Of a stretch of DNA of 64,000 nt, positions 44,200-51,743 are shown in pieces. Every line of letters starts with the position of its first letter. Position 1 is the first letter of the stretch. The notes beneath the pieces were generated by a model. That model was given only the letters and a program-made list of their open reading frames with translations, was not told where the DNA came from and searched no databases. Origin of the DNA: an uncultured Bacteroidales bacterium (lineage in GTDB: Bacteria; Bacteroidota; Bacteroidia; Bacteroidales; P3). The stretch is from positions 1 through 64,000 of the forward strand of contig CAMHDJ010000011.1 of the NCBI GenBank assembly GCA_946183915.1. Direction: 5' to 3'. Position numbers and translations under genes: made by a program.

Positions 44200-45407
44200 T
44201 ACTGTTTTTTGATTCGGTTGTTTAGGGCCATGAGGGCGTTGTAGGCCACCAGGCCGTTGGCTAGCTCAAGACTACGCTCGTCGACGATCAGGTTGGGGCG
44301 GTGCAGATTGCTGAAGGGGGTGCCGGGGATGTGGATGCCCACACGGAAGTAGCACGAGGGGATCTTCTGCTGGTAGAAGGAGAAGTCCTCAGCCGTCATG
44401 CGCAGGTCGAGCCACTCGACATTGTCGGCGCCAAGGAAGGCCACCGCGTTGTCATGCACCTGCTGGGTGCAGGCATCGTCGTTGATCACAGGCGGATAGC
44501 CGTAGTCGATGAAGAGGTCGCAGTCGGCCCCCATGGCCTCGGCCACGCCGCAGCTGATCTTGCGGATTCGCTCGTGGGCGTCGAGGCGCCACTGCGGGTC
44601 GAAGGTGCGGATGATGCCCTGCATCTTGACCGTCTCGGGGGTGATGTTGGTGCGGCCGCCCACGTCCTCGATCTTGCCGATGGTGAGCACTGTGGGCATC
44701 ATCGGGGGGGCGTTGCGGCTGACGACCTGCTGAAGGGCGATGACAATGTGGCTGGCCACCACGATGGGATCCACATTGAGGTGCGGCGTGGCACCGTGAC
44801 CGCCGCGTCCGGTGATGGTCCAGTAGAGCTCGTCGGTCGAGGCCATGTAACGGCCCTTGCGCATACCCACCTTGCCGCAGTCCATCTCGGGCAGGCAGTG
44901 GAAAGAGTAGATCTCGTTGGGCAACACCTCGTCGAAGAGGCCGTCTTCCATCATCATGCGGGCGCCGCCGGGGTACTTCTCCTCCGAAGGCTCGAAGATG
45001 AACATCAGGCTGCCGTGGATCTCCTCGCGCAGCTGCACGAGTATCTTCACCGCACCCAGGAGCGAGCAGGTGTGCATGTCGTGCCCGCAGGCGTGCATGA
45101 CGCCGGGGTTCTCGCTGGCGAAGTCGAGACCTGTATCCTCGGTGATGGGCAGAGCGTCATAGTCGGCCCTGAGGGCCACGCAGTAGCTGTCTGGCTCATG
45201 GGCGCCGCGCAGCATGGCCATCACGCCCGTTTTGCCGATGCCAGTCCGGGGCTCGAGGCCCATCTCCGTCAGTCTTTCGGCCACGAAGGCCATGGTGCCG
45301 TACTCTTCTTGGCTCAGTTCGGGGTGGCGGTGCATCCAGCGACGCCATTCGATCACCTCGTCGCGCTGCTCGTGCGCCAGCCGTTTTATTGTATCTATCA
45401 GGTTCAT
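44199..45407 (-). CDS. M20D amidohydrolase (N-acyl amino acid / hippurate hydrolase type)
   Basis: A 402-residue metallo-amidohydrolase. Motifs: HRHPELSQEEYGT, metal ligands in GVMHACGHDMHT, FEPSEEKYPGGARMM, and TAEDFSFYQQKIP. These match the M20D group that removes acyl groups from amino acids (hippurate, indole-acetyl-amino acids, N-acetyl-diaminopimelate). Exact substrate is not deducible. It lies between the ZIP gene (34 bases) and the MATE gene (overlap). Confidence 0.92.
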   Translation of the reverse strand: MNLIDTIKRLAHEQRDEVIEWRRWMHRHPELSQEEYGTMAFVAERLTEMGLEPRTGIGKTGVMAMLRGAHEPDSYCVALRADYDALPITEDTGLDFASENPGVMHACGHDMHTCSLLGAVKILVQLREEIHGSLMFIFEPSEEKYPGGARMMMEDGLFDEVLPNEIYSFHCLPEMDCGKVGMRKGRYMASTDELYWTITGRGGHGATPHLNVDPIVVASHIVIALQQVVSRNAPPMMPTVLTIGKIEDVGGRTNITPETVKMQGIIRTFDPQWRLDAHERIRKISCGVAEAMGADCDLFIDYGYPPVINDDACTQQVHDNAVAFLGADNVEWLDLRMTAEDFSFYQQKIPSCYFRVGIHIPGTPFSNLHRPNLIVDERSLELANGLVAYNALMALNNRIKKQ

Positions 45408-45441
45408 ATATTTCCAGTTCTTGGTTCTTTAGTCTCATTTC

Positions 45442-46203
45442 TTACCCCAGCACTACGTCCATCACCATCATCAGCACGAAGCCCACGGCGAATCCGATAG
45501 TAGAGAGGTTGGTGTGGCGCCCTTGGGCGGTCTCGGGGATCAGCTCCTCGACCACGACGTACATCATGGCGCCGGCGGCGAAGGCCAACAAGTAGGGCAA
45601 CGCCACGCCCAGCACCGAGGCCAGCAGCAGGATGGCCACCGACCCCAAGGGCTCAACCACGCCGCTCAGCGATCCGATCAGGAACGACCGCCAGCGCGAG
45701 TTGCCCTCGGCATGCATAGGCATCGAGATGATGGCCCCTTCGGGGATGTTCTGTATGGCAATACCTATGGCAACGGCCAGCGCCGCCGTCGTCGTCAGGC
45801 CTTGCTCGGCACCGGCAAAGACGACACCCACCGCCATACCCTCGGGCAGGTTGTGGATGGTGACGGCCAAGGCCAGCATGGCCGTACGCGAGAGGCGGCT
45901 GCGGGGACCTTCAGCCTTGCCGGCACTCAGATGTAGATGGGGCGTCAGCTCGTCGATGAGCAGCAGAAAGCCCACACCCGCCAGGAAGCCCACGGCCGAG
46001 GGGACGACGCTGCCACCTGCCATCTCGGCCGAGGGCAGCAGCAGACTCCACACCGACGCCGCCACCATCACACCGCTGGCAAAGCCCAGCAACGTCTTCT
46101 GCAGCCGGTCGGGGATGTCGCGCTTCATGAAGAACACGAAAGCCGACCCCAGCATGGTGCCCGCCAGTGGCAGCAAAATCCCGATCAACAATGCACTATT
46201 CAT
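45442..46203 (-). CDS. ZIP family metal transporter
   Basis: A 253-residue membrane protein with about eight helices. The metal-binding motifs TIHNLPEGMAVG (helix 4) and AIQNIPEGAIISMP (helix 5) identify a ZIP transporter of the GufA-like group, importing zinc or iron. A His-containing loop (ELTPHLHLSAGKAEG) lies between helices 3 and 4. Its start directly abuts the hydE stop with no gap. Confidence 0.93.
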   Translation of the reverse strand: MNSALLIGILLPLAGTMLGSAFVFFMKRDIPDRLQKTLLGFASGVMVAASVWSLLLPSAEMAGGSVVPSAVGFLAGVGFLLLIDELTPHLHLSAGKAEGPRSRLSRTAMLALAVTIHNLPEGMAVGVVFAGAEQGLTTTAALAVAIGIAIQNIPEGAIISMPMHAEGNSRWRSFLIGSLSGVVEPLGSVAILLLASVLGVALPYLLAFAAGAMMYVVVEELIPETAQGRHTNLSTIGFAVGFVLMMVMDVVLG

Positions 46204-47211
46204 TTAACTCTTACCTTTAAAATCCCCTCTTTCCACCGGCATCTCCATCCCGATGGCCTGCATGCGCAGCCGCAAGTCGGCCACGCTCTCGGCTGCCTCG
46301 CTGCCCGTGGCCAGCTTGTTGTTGTAGATGCTGTACAGCGCACGTGTGTCCTGCGGCGAGAGGTTGGGCATCACCACGTTGGCCCCGGCGGCTATGGCGC
46401 GCTCGCGTCCCGTGGGGTGCAGCGTGCCCAGGGCCGTGGTGGCCGGCAGCAGCACCTGCGGATGCAGCAGGCGGATGATGGCCAGCAGGCGCAACGTCAA
46501 CTCCACACTGCCCGCCGGCTCCTGCTCGAAGGGGGTCCCTGCGGCCGGAATGAAGGGGCCGATGCCCACCATCTCGGGCCGGAAGTCGGCGATGAAGCGC
46601 AGGTCCTCCATCAGGGTGTCCAACGTCTGGTAGGGCGACCCCACCATAAAGCCCGCACCCACCTGGTAGCCCAGCCGGCGCAAGTCGCGCAGACACTGCA
46701 TGCGGTGGTCAAAGCTCATCTCGGCCGGATGCAGCCGTCCGTAGTGGACGCGATTGGCCGTCTCGTGGCGCAGCAGGTAGCGGTCGGCCCCCGCCTCGCG
46801 CAGCCGCGCGTAGCTGTCGTAGTCGCGCTCCCCGAGCGAGAGGGTCACCGCGCTGTCGGGATACGCCTCCTTGATGCCCCTCACCAGCTGGCACACCCGT
46901 TCGTCGGTGAACCACGCATCCTCGCCGCCCTGCAACACGAAGGTACGGAAGCCCAGCTCGTGCCCCACACGGCAGCAGTCCATGATCTGCTCCGGGCTGA
47001 GCCGGTAGCGGCGGCAATCGGCGTCGCGGCGTATACCGCAGTAGAGACAGTTGTTGCGGCAGTGGTTGCTCACCTCGATCAGGCCCCGCATGAAGACACG
47101 GCGCCCGTAGACCTCGTCGCGCACCCGCTCGGCCTCCTCCATCAGGGCATCCACAGCCGTCGGGTCCGACGTGGTCAGCAGTCGGCGTATTTCACTTGAT
47201 GACAAATTCAT
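46204..47211 (-). CDS. hydE: Radical SAM protein HydE
   Basis: About 335 residues. The radical SAM Cys motif CRNNCLYC (CxxxCxxC) follows FMRGLIEVSNH, and the HydE/PylB/BioB-like barrel is recognisable in YRLSPEQIMDCC, FVLQGGEDAWFTDE and GIGPFIPAAGTPFE. HydE helps build the H-cluster of [FeFe]-hydrogenases. HydF, HydG and a hydrogenase are not in this window, so the link is not confirmed; a different maturase role is possible. The reading frame overlaps the end of the GH20 gene by about 20 bases with the ATG at 47211, or 38 with 47229. Confidence 0.85.
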   Translation of the reverse strand: MNLSSSEIRRLLTTSDPTAVDALMEEAERVRDEVYGRRVFMRGLIEVSNHCRNNCLYCGIRRDADCRRYRLSPEQIMDCCRVGHELGFRTFVLQGGEDAWFTDERVCQLVRGIKEAYPDSAVTLSLGERDYDSYARLREAGADRYLLRHETANRVHYGRLHPAEMSFDHRMQCLRDLRRLGYQVGAGFMVGSPYQTLDTLMEDLRFIADFRPEMVGIGPFIPAAGTPFEQEPAGSVELTLRLLAIIRLLHPQVLLPATTALGTLHPTGRERAIAAGANVVMPNLSPQDTRALYSIYNNKLATGSEAAESVADLRLRMQAIGMEMPVERGDFKGKS

Positions 47212-49093
47212 AGACAGAATCGCGTTCAATATCCTTATAGACCGGCAGTATCTTGATGTGCGTTCCTCGCGCCAGGTTGATCGGACCCAGGTAGATGTTG
47301 CTCTCGCGTGTGGGCGTGCTCAGGTCGGTAGTGTAGAAGATGTAGGTGTTCGGCACCTCGGTACTGATGGCAATGTTGGTCGTGCCCTCGTCCACACGGC
47401 GGGCCGTGAACTGCGGCGTGAACGATCCCTCGCAGTAGTTGTACCCCCGGAGGGCCAGCCGCTCCTTCTGCACCTCCACCTTGCGGCGGAAACGCGCCCA
47501 GTCCTTCCGCTCCCGCGGTGTCCACAGGCTCTCGCTGATGGCCAGCAGGCGCGGCAGCAGCATATACTCCGCATGCTGCGGCGTGCGGATATACTCCGTC
47601 CACAGGTTGCACTGCCCGCCCAGCACGTTGGCCTCCACGTGCAGGTTCGTACCCATGGGGGCGGGGTCGAACTCGTACGCCTTCTGAAGCGTCACCAGTC
47701 CCCCGATGGCGGCCGGCTGGTAGCGCCGGTCGGCCTGGTAGTAGTCCAGGTAGCAGTACTCCGTCGGACACATGATCACCTTATGGCCCATCCGCGCCGC
47801 CGTGAGGCCCGGCTTGAGGCCGCGCCACGACATCACCACCGCGCTGTTGTCCACGTGGGGGTTGTTGTCGTAGGTGGCGCCCTCGAAACTCCACGTGCCG
47901 CCGCCGCGCTCCATCAGCTCGTCCCAGCCGATCATGATGCGCCCCTTCGAAGCCAGGTACTGCTGCATCTGGCCCATCAGCCAGGCCTGCAGCTCGCCCA
48001 CATCCTTCAGGTGCTCCTCGCGCATGCGCTGCTGACAGCGGGGGCACTGGAGCCAGTTGTCCTTGAAAGCCTCGTCGCCACCCAGGTGGATGTAGCGCGA
48101 GGGGAAGATATCGCACACCTCGTCGAGCACCGTGCGCAGGAAAGCCAGCGTCGAGTCGTTGCCGGCGCAGAGGATGGCCTTCGGCGGCCAATAGGGGCCG
48201 ATGGCCACCTCGTAGGGGCCCTCGTCGCAGGCCAGCTCCGGGTACGAGGCCAGTATCGCACTGGCGTGGCCCGGAATGTCCACCTCCGGCACCACCTCGA
48301 TGCCGCGGTCGGCGGCATACTGCACAATCTCCTCCAGCTCCTCGCGGCTGTAGTAGCCGCCGTAGGAGGCCCGCTCGCCCTCGCGCGGCGGCTCGGCCTG
48401 GCCCCAGGGCTGGTCCTCGCGGTCCACGCGCCACGAGCCCACGCTGTTCAGCAGCGGGTAGTGCTCGCTCGGCAACCGCCAGCCGTGGTCGTCGGTCAGG
48501 TGGAAGTGAAAACGGTTCATCTTGTAGGTCGCCATCACGTCCAGATACTTCTTGACAAACTTCGAGCCGAAGAAGTGGCGGCTCACGTCCAGGTGCACCC
48601 CGCGCCACGCAAATCGCGGATGGTCCAGCACCGTGCACTCCGGCAGCGTCACACTGCTGTACACCACCTCCGTGGCGTCGTGCGGCATCATCTGCACCAA
48701 CGTCTGGTAGGCGTAGAAGATGCCCACCTCGCTGTTCGCCCGCAGGGTGATCCCCGTGCCGCGCACCTCCAGCAGGTAGCCCTCGTCGCCCAGCTCGGGG
48801 TTCACCGTGTCGTAGAGCACCAGGGCGATGTCGCTCGCCTCGGCGGCCGTCACCAGCTTGGGGCGCAAGTGCGCGTGCCGCAGCGACTTCATGATGTACT
48901 TCACCGTGGCCGAGTTCTGTCCCAGACCCACTACACTCACCTTCGGGTTGTTGTGCAGCGCAAACGAACCCTCCTTCTGCACCAGAAACACCGGCTCCGG
49001 CACGATACTGAGCTCCGTCACCACCGCCTTGCGGCCACAGGCCGACACCAGCAGCGTGGCCAGCAGCATGATATATATATTCCAGTTTCGCAT
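47192..49093 (-). CDS. Glycoside hydrolase family 20 beta-N-acetylhexosaminidase lipoprotein
   Basis: A 633-residue lipoprotein (LLVSAC, Cys19). An N-terminal GH20b domain precedes the barrel: FAWRGVHLDVSRHFF, NRFHFHLTDDHGWRLP, EVVPEVDIPGHA, and YIHLGGDEAFKDNW, whose Asp-Glu pair is the catalytic acid and polarising Asp. The C-terminal region (RESNIYLGPINLARGTHIKI) resembles the small beta domain often found in Bacteroidetes GH20 enzymes. It releases terminal GlcNAc or GalNAc. It leads the long reverse-strand run that ends at the sialidase. Confidence 0.96.
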   Translation of the reverse strand: MRNWNIYIMLLATLLVSACGRKAVVTELSIVPEPVFLVQKEGSFALHNNPKVSVVGLGQNSATVKYIMKSLRHAHLRPKLVTAAEASDIALVLYDTVNPELGDEGYLLEVRGTGITLRANSEVGIFYAYQTLVQMMPHDATEVVYSSVTLPECTVLDHPRFAWRGVHLDVSRHFFGSKFVKKYLDVMATYKMNRFHFHLTDDHGWRLPSEHYPLLNSVGSWRVDREDQPWGQAEPPREGERASYGGYYSREELEEIVQYAADRGIEVVPEVDIPGHASAILASYPELACDEGPYEVAIGPYWPPKAILCAGNDSTLAFLRTVLDEVCDIFPSRYIHLGGDEAFKDNWLQCPRCQQRMREEHLKDVGELQAWLMGQMQQYLASKGRIMIGWDELMERGGGTWSFEGATYDNNPHVDNSAVVMSWRGLKPGLTAARMGHKVIMCPTEYCYLDYYQADRRYQPAAIGGLVTLQKAYEFDPAPMGTNLHVEANVLGGQCNLWTEYIRTPQHAEYMLLPRLLAISESLWTPRERKDWARFRRKVEVQKERLALRGYNYCEGSFTPQFTARRVDEGTTNIAISTEVPNTYIFYTTDLSTPTRESNIYLGPINLARGTHIKILPVYKDIERDSVYEFVIK

Positions 49094-49189
49094 AACAGAC
49101 TTATAACGTCGACCCCGCCGCTTTTAGTATGTCACCCCCAAAAAAGACTTTTAAACAAAAATCATATGTGCGAAAGAGTTGATTTCCAA

Positions 49190-49530
49190 AAGTAAACAAC
49201 CGGCATTCTATGGGTCGCCCTTTCGGGGCTCCAGCAACGTAGCTCCAGCCTACCATAGACCACCGCCCACGGCTGTGATCGTGCGCCCCTTTCGGGGGCT
49301 GATGCCACCGGGCCAGCATAGCAGAAAGCCCCGTCGGGGCGGTGGAGAGTAGCCGTGGGCGCCAGCCCACGGTACCAATGCATAGACAATCGAAGCCCCG
49401 TAGGGGCGACGGATGGAGGGTGTCGGTTTCCATCGCCCCTACGGGGCTTCGGCCATGATGGGGATTGCCCACCGTGGGCTGGCGCCCACGGCTAAATTCC
49501 ATCGTCCCCTACGGGGACTTTTGACCAGTA
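49190..49530. repeat. Hairpin-rich repeat block
   Basis: Many palindromes in about 340 bases. CCGTGGGC-GCCA-GCCCACGG at 49353-49372 and CCGTGGGC-TGGC-GCCCACGG at 49472-49491 are inverted copies of one another (24 bp, 49350-49373 with 49471-49494). Between them, 49391-49409 and 49433-49451 (CGAAGCCCCGTAGGGGCGA) form a perfect 19-bp inverted pair. CCCTTTCGGGG-type units recur at 49220 and 49287. No gene is credible here. Confidence 0.85.
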
Positions 49531-49576
49531 CTCGTTGCCCCATGTGCTACCCACTACCCACTGTCCACTATCCACT

Positions 49577-49735
49577 AATTTAAGTTAATTTAAGTCAAAA
49601 AATTAGATCGTGCACGTGAAGGGAGCCTCCAGTGGAGGCTTCCGATAGCGAAGCGGAGAACGACCCACTCCGCGGGGTCGTCGGCGCAACGCGCCGATGC
49701 TGCGATCCGAAAACGCAGCCCTAAACATCAATATT
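49577..49735 (+). repeat. Truncated element copy followed by a hairpin insert
   Basis: 49577-49616 is a partial copy of the composite element, ending at the middle of the palindrome (GATCGTGCACG). About 115 bases of hairpin-forming DNA follow (GAGCCTCC/GGAGGCTTC, ACGACCC/GGGTCGT, GGCGC/GCGCC), then the element restarts in full. CGGAGAACGACCCAC here also occurs at positions 1-15 of the window. Confidence 0.7.
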
Positions 49736-49960
49736 AAGTTAATTTAAGTCAAAAAATTAGATCGTGCACGATCTAATTTGCACCTTTAAACCATTCTAAA
49801 CGAGCCATCTAGCCTTCCGGAAGTGTGCTAACCATGCTGGAAAACTCGCAAAACGCTGACAGGGCAAGGATTTTGCCCTGGTTTTAAGAGAGTCATCAGG
49901 GAGTCATCACGGAGCCATCACGGAGCCACCTAGGAACCATGGGCATTTTGGAGGGGTCGG
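49733..49960 (+). repeat. Composite intergenic element, copy 5
   Basis: Perfect 26-bp palindrome at 49754-49779, 17-codon frame at 49834-49887, 11-bp units AGTCATCAGGG, AGTCATCACGG, AGCCATCACGG, then the CCTAGGAACCATGGGC and GGAGGGG tail. It points towards the flippase gene. Confidence 0.82.
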
Positions 49961-50020
49961 TCGGAGGGGGTCGTGGGGTCGGTCGGTGGGACGGCAGGGC
50001 AAAAGTTTTCTTGCGCGCGA

Positions 50021-50049
50021 CACAATAATGTGTACCCTCGGGGCGTTAT
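50021..50049 (+). promoter_or_regulatory. Candidate alternative-sigma promoter of the flippase operon
   Basis: CACAAT (50021-50026), 17 bp, CGTTAT (50044-50049). The ATG at 50056 is where transcription would begin, implying a leaderless message. Confidence 0.45.
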
Positions 50050-50055
50050 TGCCGC

Positions 50056-51543
50056 ATGGCATCGTTAAAGAAACTTCTGTCTGACTCGGTCGTCTACGGC
50101 CTGAGCAGCATTGTGGGCAGGTTCCTCAACTACCTGCTCGTCCCGGTCTACACCTACCACATCAGCGCCGCCTCGGGCGGCTACGGCGTGGTGACCAACG
50201 TCTACGCCTACACAGCCCTGCTGCTGGTGATCCTCACCTTCGGCATGGAGACCACCTTCTTCTACTACGCCAACCGCGAGGGGGCCGACCGCCGGCGGGT
50301 GTTCAGCACGGCGCTGGGGGCCGTCGCGGCCGTCGCGGCGCTGTTTGTGGCGCTGGTGATGGTCTTTATCGGGCCCGTGAGCTCGGCCATGGGCTACGCC
50401 GACCACCCGGAGTACCTGCAGGTGATGGCCTGCGTGGTGGCGCTGGACGCGGTGCAGGCCATCCTCTTCGCCCGTCTGCGGCAGGAGGGCAAGGCGTGGA
50501 AGTTCTTCGGCCTGAAGACAGGCTTCATCGTGCTCAGCGTGCTGCTGACGCTGTTCGTCTTCCTCGTGGCGCCGCAGTGGCAGCACATGGCCTGGATGGG
50601 CTGGTACAACGAGGCCAACCAGGTGGGCTACATCTTCAACATCAACCTGATATGCACCGCCGTGGTCACCCTCGGATTTGCCAAGGAGTTGAAAGTCTTT
50701 CATCTTTCATCTTTCAATTTTCAACTCTTGAAGCGCATGCTTCGATACGCCTGGCCGCTGCTGCTGCTGGGCATCGTGGGCATCTTCAACCAGGTGGCCG
50801 ACAAGATACTCCTGCCCTGGCTGCTGCCGGGCGAGGAGGGAATGCGCCAGCTGGGCATCTACGGCGCCTGCGTGAAGATAGCCATGCTGATGGCGCTCAT
50901 CACCCAGGCCTTCCGCTACGCCTACGAACCCTTCGTCTTCGGCGGACAGAAAGACAAGAACAGCAAACAGACACAGGCCCTGGCCACCAAATACTTCGTC
51001 ATCTTCACCCTGCTGGCCTTCCTGGCCGTGGTGTGCTATATGGACATCTTCCAGTACTTTGTCGGGGCCGACTACCGCGAGGCCCTGCCGGCGGTGCCCA
51101 TCGTGATGATGGCCGAGATCCTGATGGGGGTCTACTTCAACCTTTCGTTCTGGTACAAACTGAGCGGGCAGACGTGGTGGGGCGCCGTGATGAGCGCCGC
51201 GGGCTGCGCCGTGCTCGTGGCGGTCAACGTGGTGCTGGTGCCCCGCATCGGCTACATGGGCTGCGCCCTGGGCGGCCTGGCGGGCTACAGCGTCTGCGTG
51301 CTGCTGAGCTACTTCATCGGGCAGCGCAAGAACCCCGTCCCCTACCCCGTGGGCACCATGGTGGGCTACTTCATGCTGACCGTGATCCTCTACTTCTGCA
51401 CCTGCCTGTTGCACCCCTCGGCCCTCGGCTGGCGCCTGGCCCTGAACACCGGCCTGCTGCTGGTCTACGTGGCCGCTGTCGTATGGAACGAACGCGCGCG
51501 GCTGCGCCCCATCCTGAACCGAATCAAACACCTACGCCAATGA
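50056..51543 (+). CDS. Polysaccharide flippase (Wzx/MATE superfamily)
   Basis: A 495-residue membrane protein with about fourteen helices. The opening KKLLSDSVVYGLSSIVGRFLNYLLVPVYT and the C-terminal polysaccharide-synthesis domain are typical of lipid-linked oligosaccharide flippases of Bacteroidetes. Residues about 212-224 (LKVFHLSSFNFQLL) are encoded by a short inverted repeat (GAGTTGAAA ... TTTCAACTC, 50686-50727) that looks inserted between two helices. No glycosyltransferase genes lie nearby, so its cargo is unknown. It overlaps the next gene by ATGA. Confidence 0.88.
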   Translation: MASLKKLLSDSVVYGLSSIVGRFLNYLLVPVYTYHISAASGGYGVVTNVYAYTALLLVILTFGMETTFFYYANREGADRRRVFSTALGAVAAVAALFVALVMVFIGPVSSAMGYADHPEYLQVMACVVALDAVQAILFARLRQEGKAWKFFGLKTGFIVLSVLLTLFVFLVAPQWQHMAWMGWYNEANQVGYIFNINLICTAVVTLGFAKELKVFHLSSFNFQLLKRMLRYAWPLLLLGIVGIFNQVADKILLPWLLPGEEGMRQLGIYGACVKIAMLMALITQAFRYAYEPFVFGGQKDKNSKQTQALATKYFVIFTLLAFLAVVCYMDIFQYFVGADYREALPAVPIVMMAEILMGVYFNLSFWYKLSGQTWWGAVMSAAGCAVLVAVNVVLVPRIGYMGCALGGLAGYSVCVLLSYFIGQRKNPVPYPVGTMVGYFMLTVILYFCTCLLHPSALGWRLALNTGLLLVYVAAVVWNERARLRPILNRIKHLRQ

Positions 51544-51743
51544 AAAAGACTCTCCTCCTGACGGCCACCCTCGGCGCATGCCTGCTGCTGGGGGCCTGCC
51601 ACAAGACGTGCACCTGCCTGGGCTACGACGGCCTGGAGCACGAGTTCACCCCCGAGCAGGTCGACGCCCACATGGACGGCGACTGCTCCAAGATGCGCAA
51701 CTTCCCGTTCTACGACCAATACTCGGTATGCAACTGGGAATGA
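51540..51743 (+). CDS. Small Cys-rich lipoprotein
   Basis: A 67-residue protein with a lipoprotein signal (LLLGAC, Cys20) and a 48-residue mature part containing four further Cys (KTCTCLGYDG, GDCSKM, YSVCNWE). The layout suggests two disulfides or metal binding. No family recognised. Both ends overlap neighbours by ATGA, so it is coupled to the flippase and to the radical SAM gene. Confidence 0.75.
   Translation: MKKTLLLTATLGACLLLGACHKTCTCLGYDGLEHEFTPEQVDAHMDGDCSKMRNFPFYDQYSVCNWE

Noticed and set aside
47192..47229. Frameshift or fusion between GH20 and hydE
   Set aside because: Both proteins have complete ends; a short overlap between adjacent genes is sufficient explanation.
49094..49170. 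CACAAT-N16-CGTTAT promoter for the GH20 gene
   Set aside because: A reverse-strand CGTTAT is present but the upstream block (ATACTA) does not match, so it was not counted with the other five.
49101..49502. 133-codon reverse frame in the hairpin block
   Set aside because: It is made entirely of the palindromic repeats; such frames are frequent annotation artefacts in this kind of DNA.
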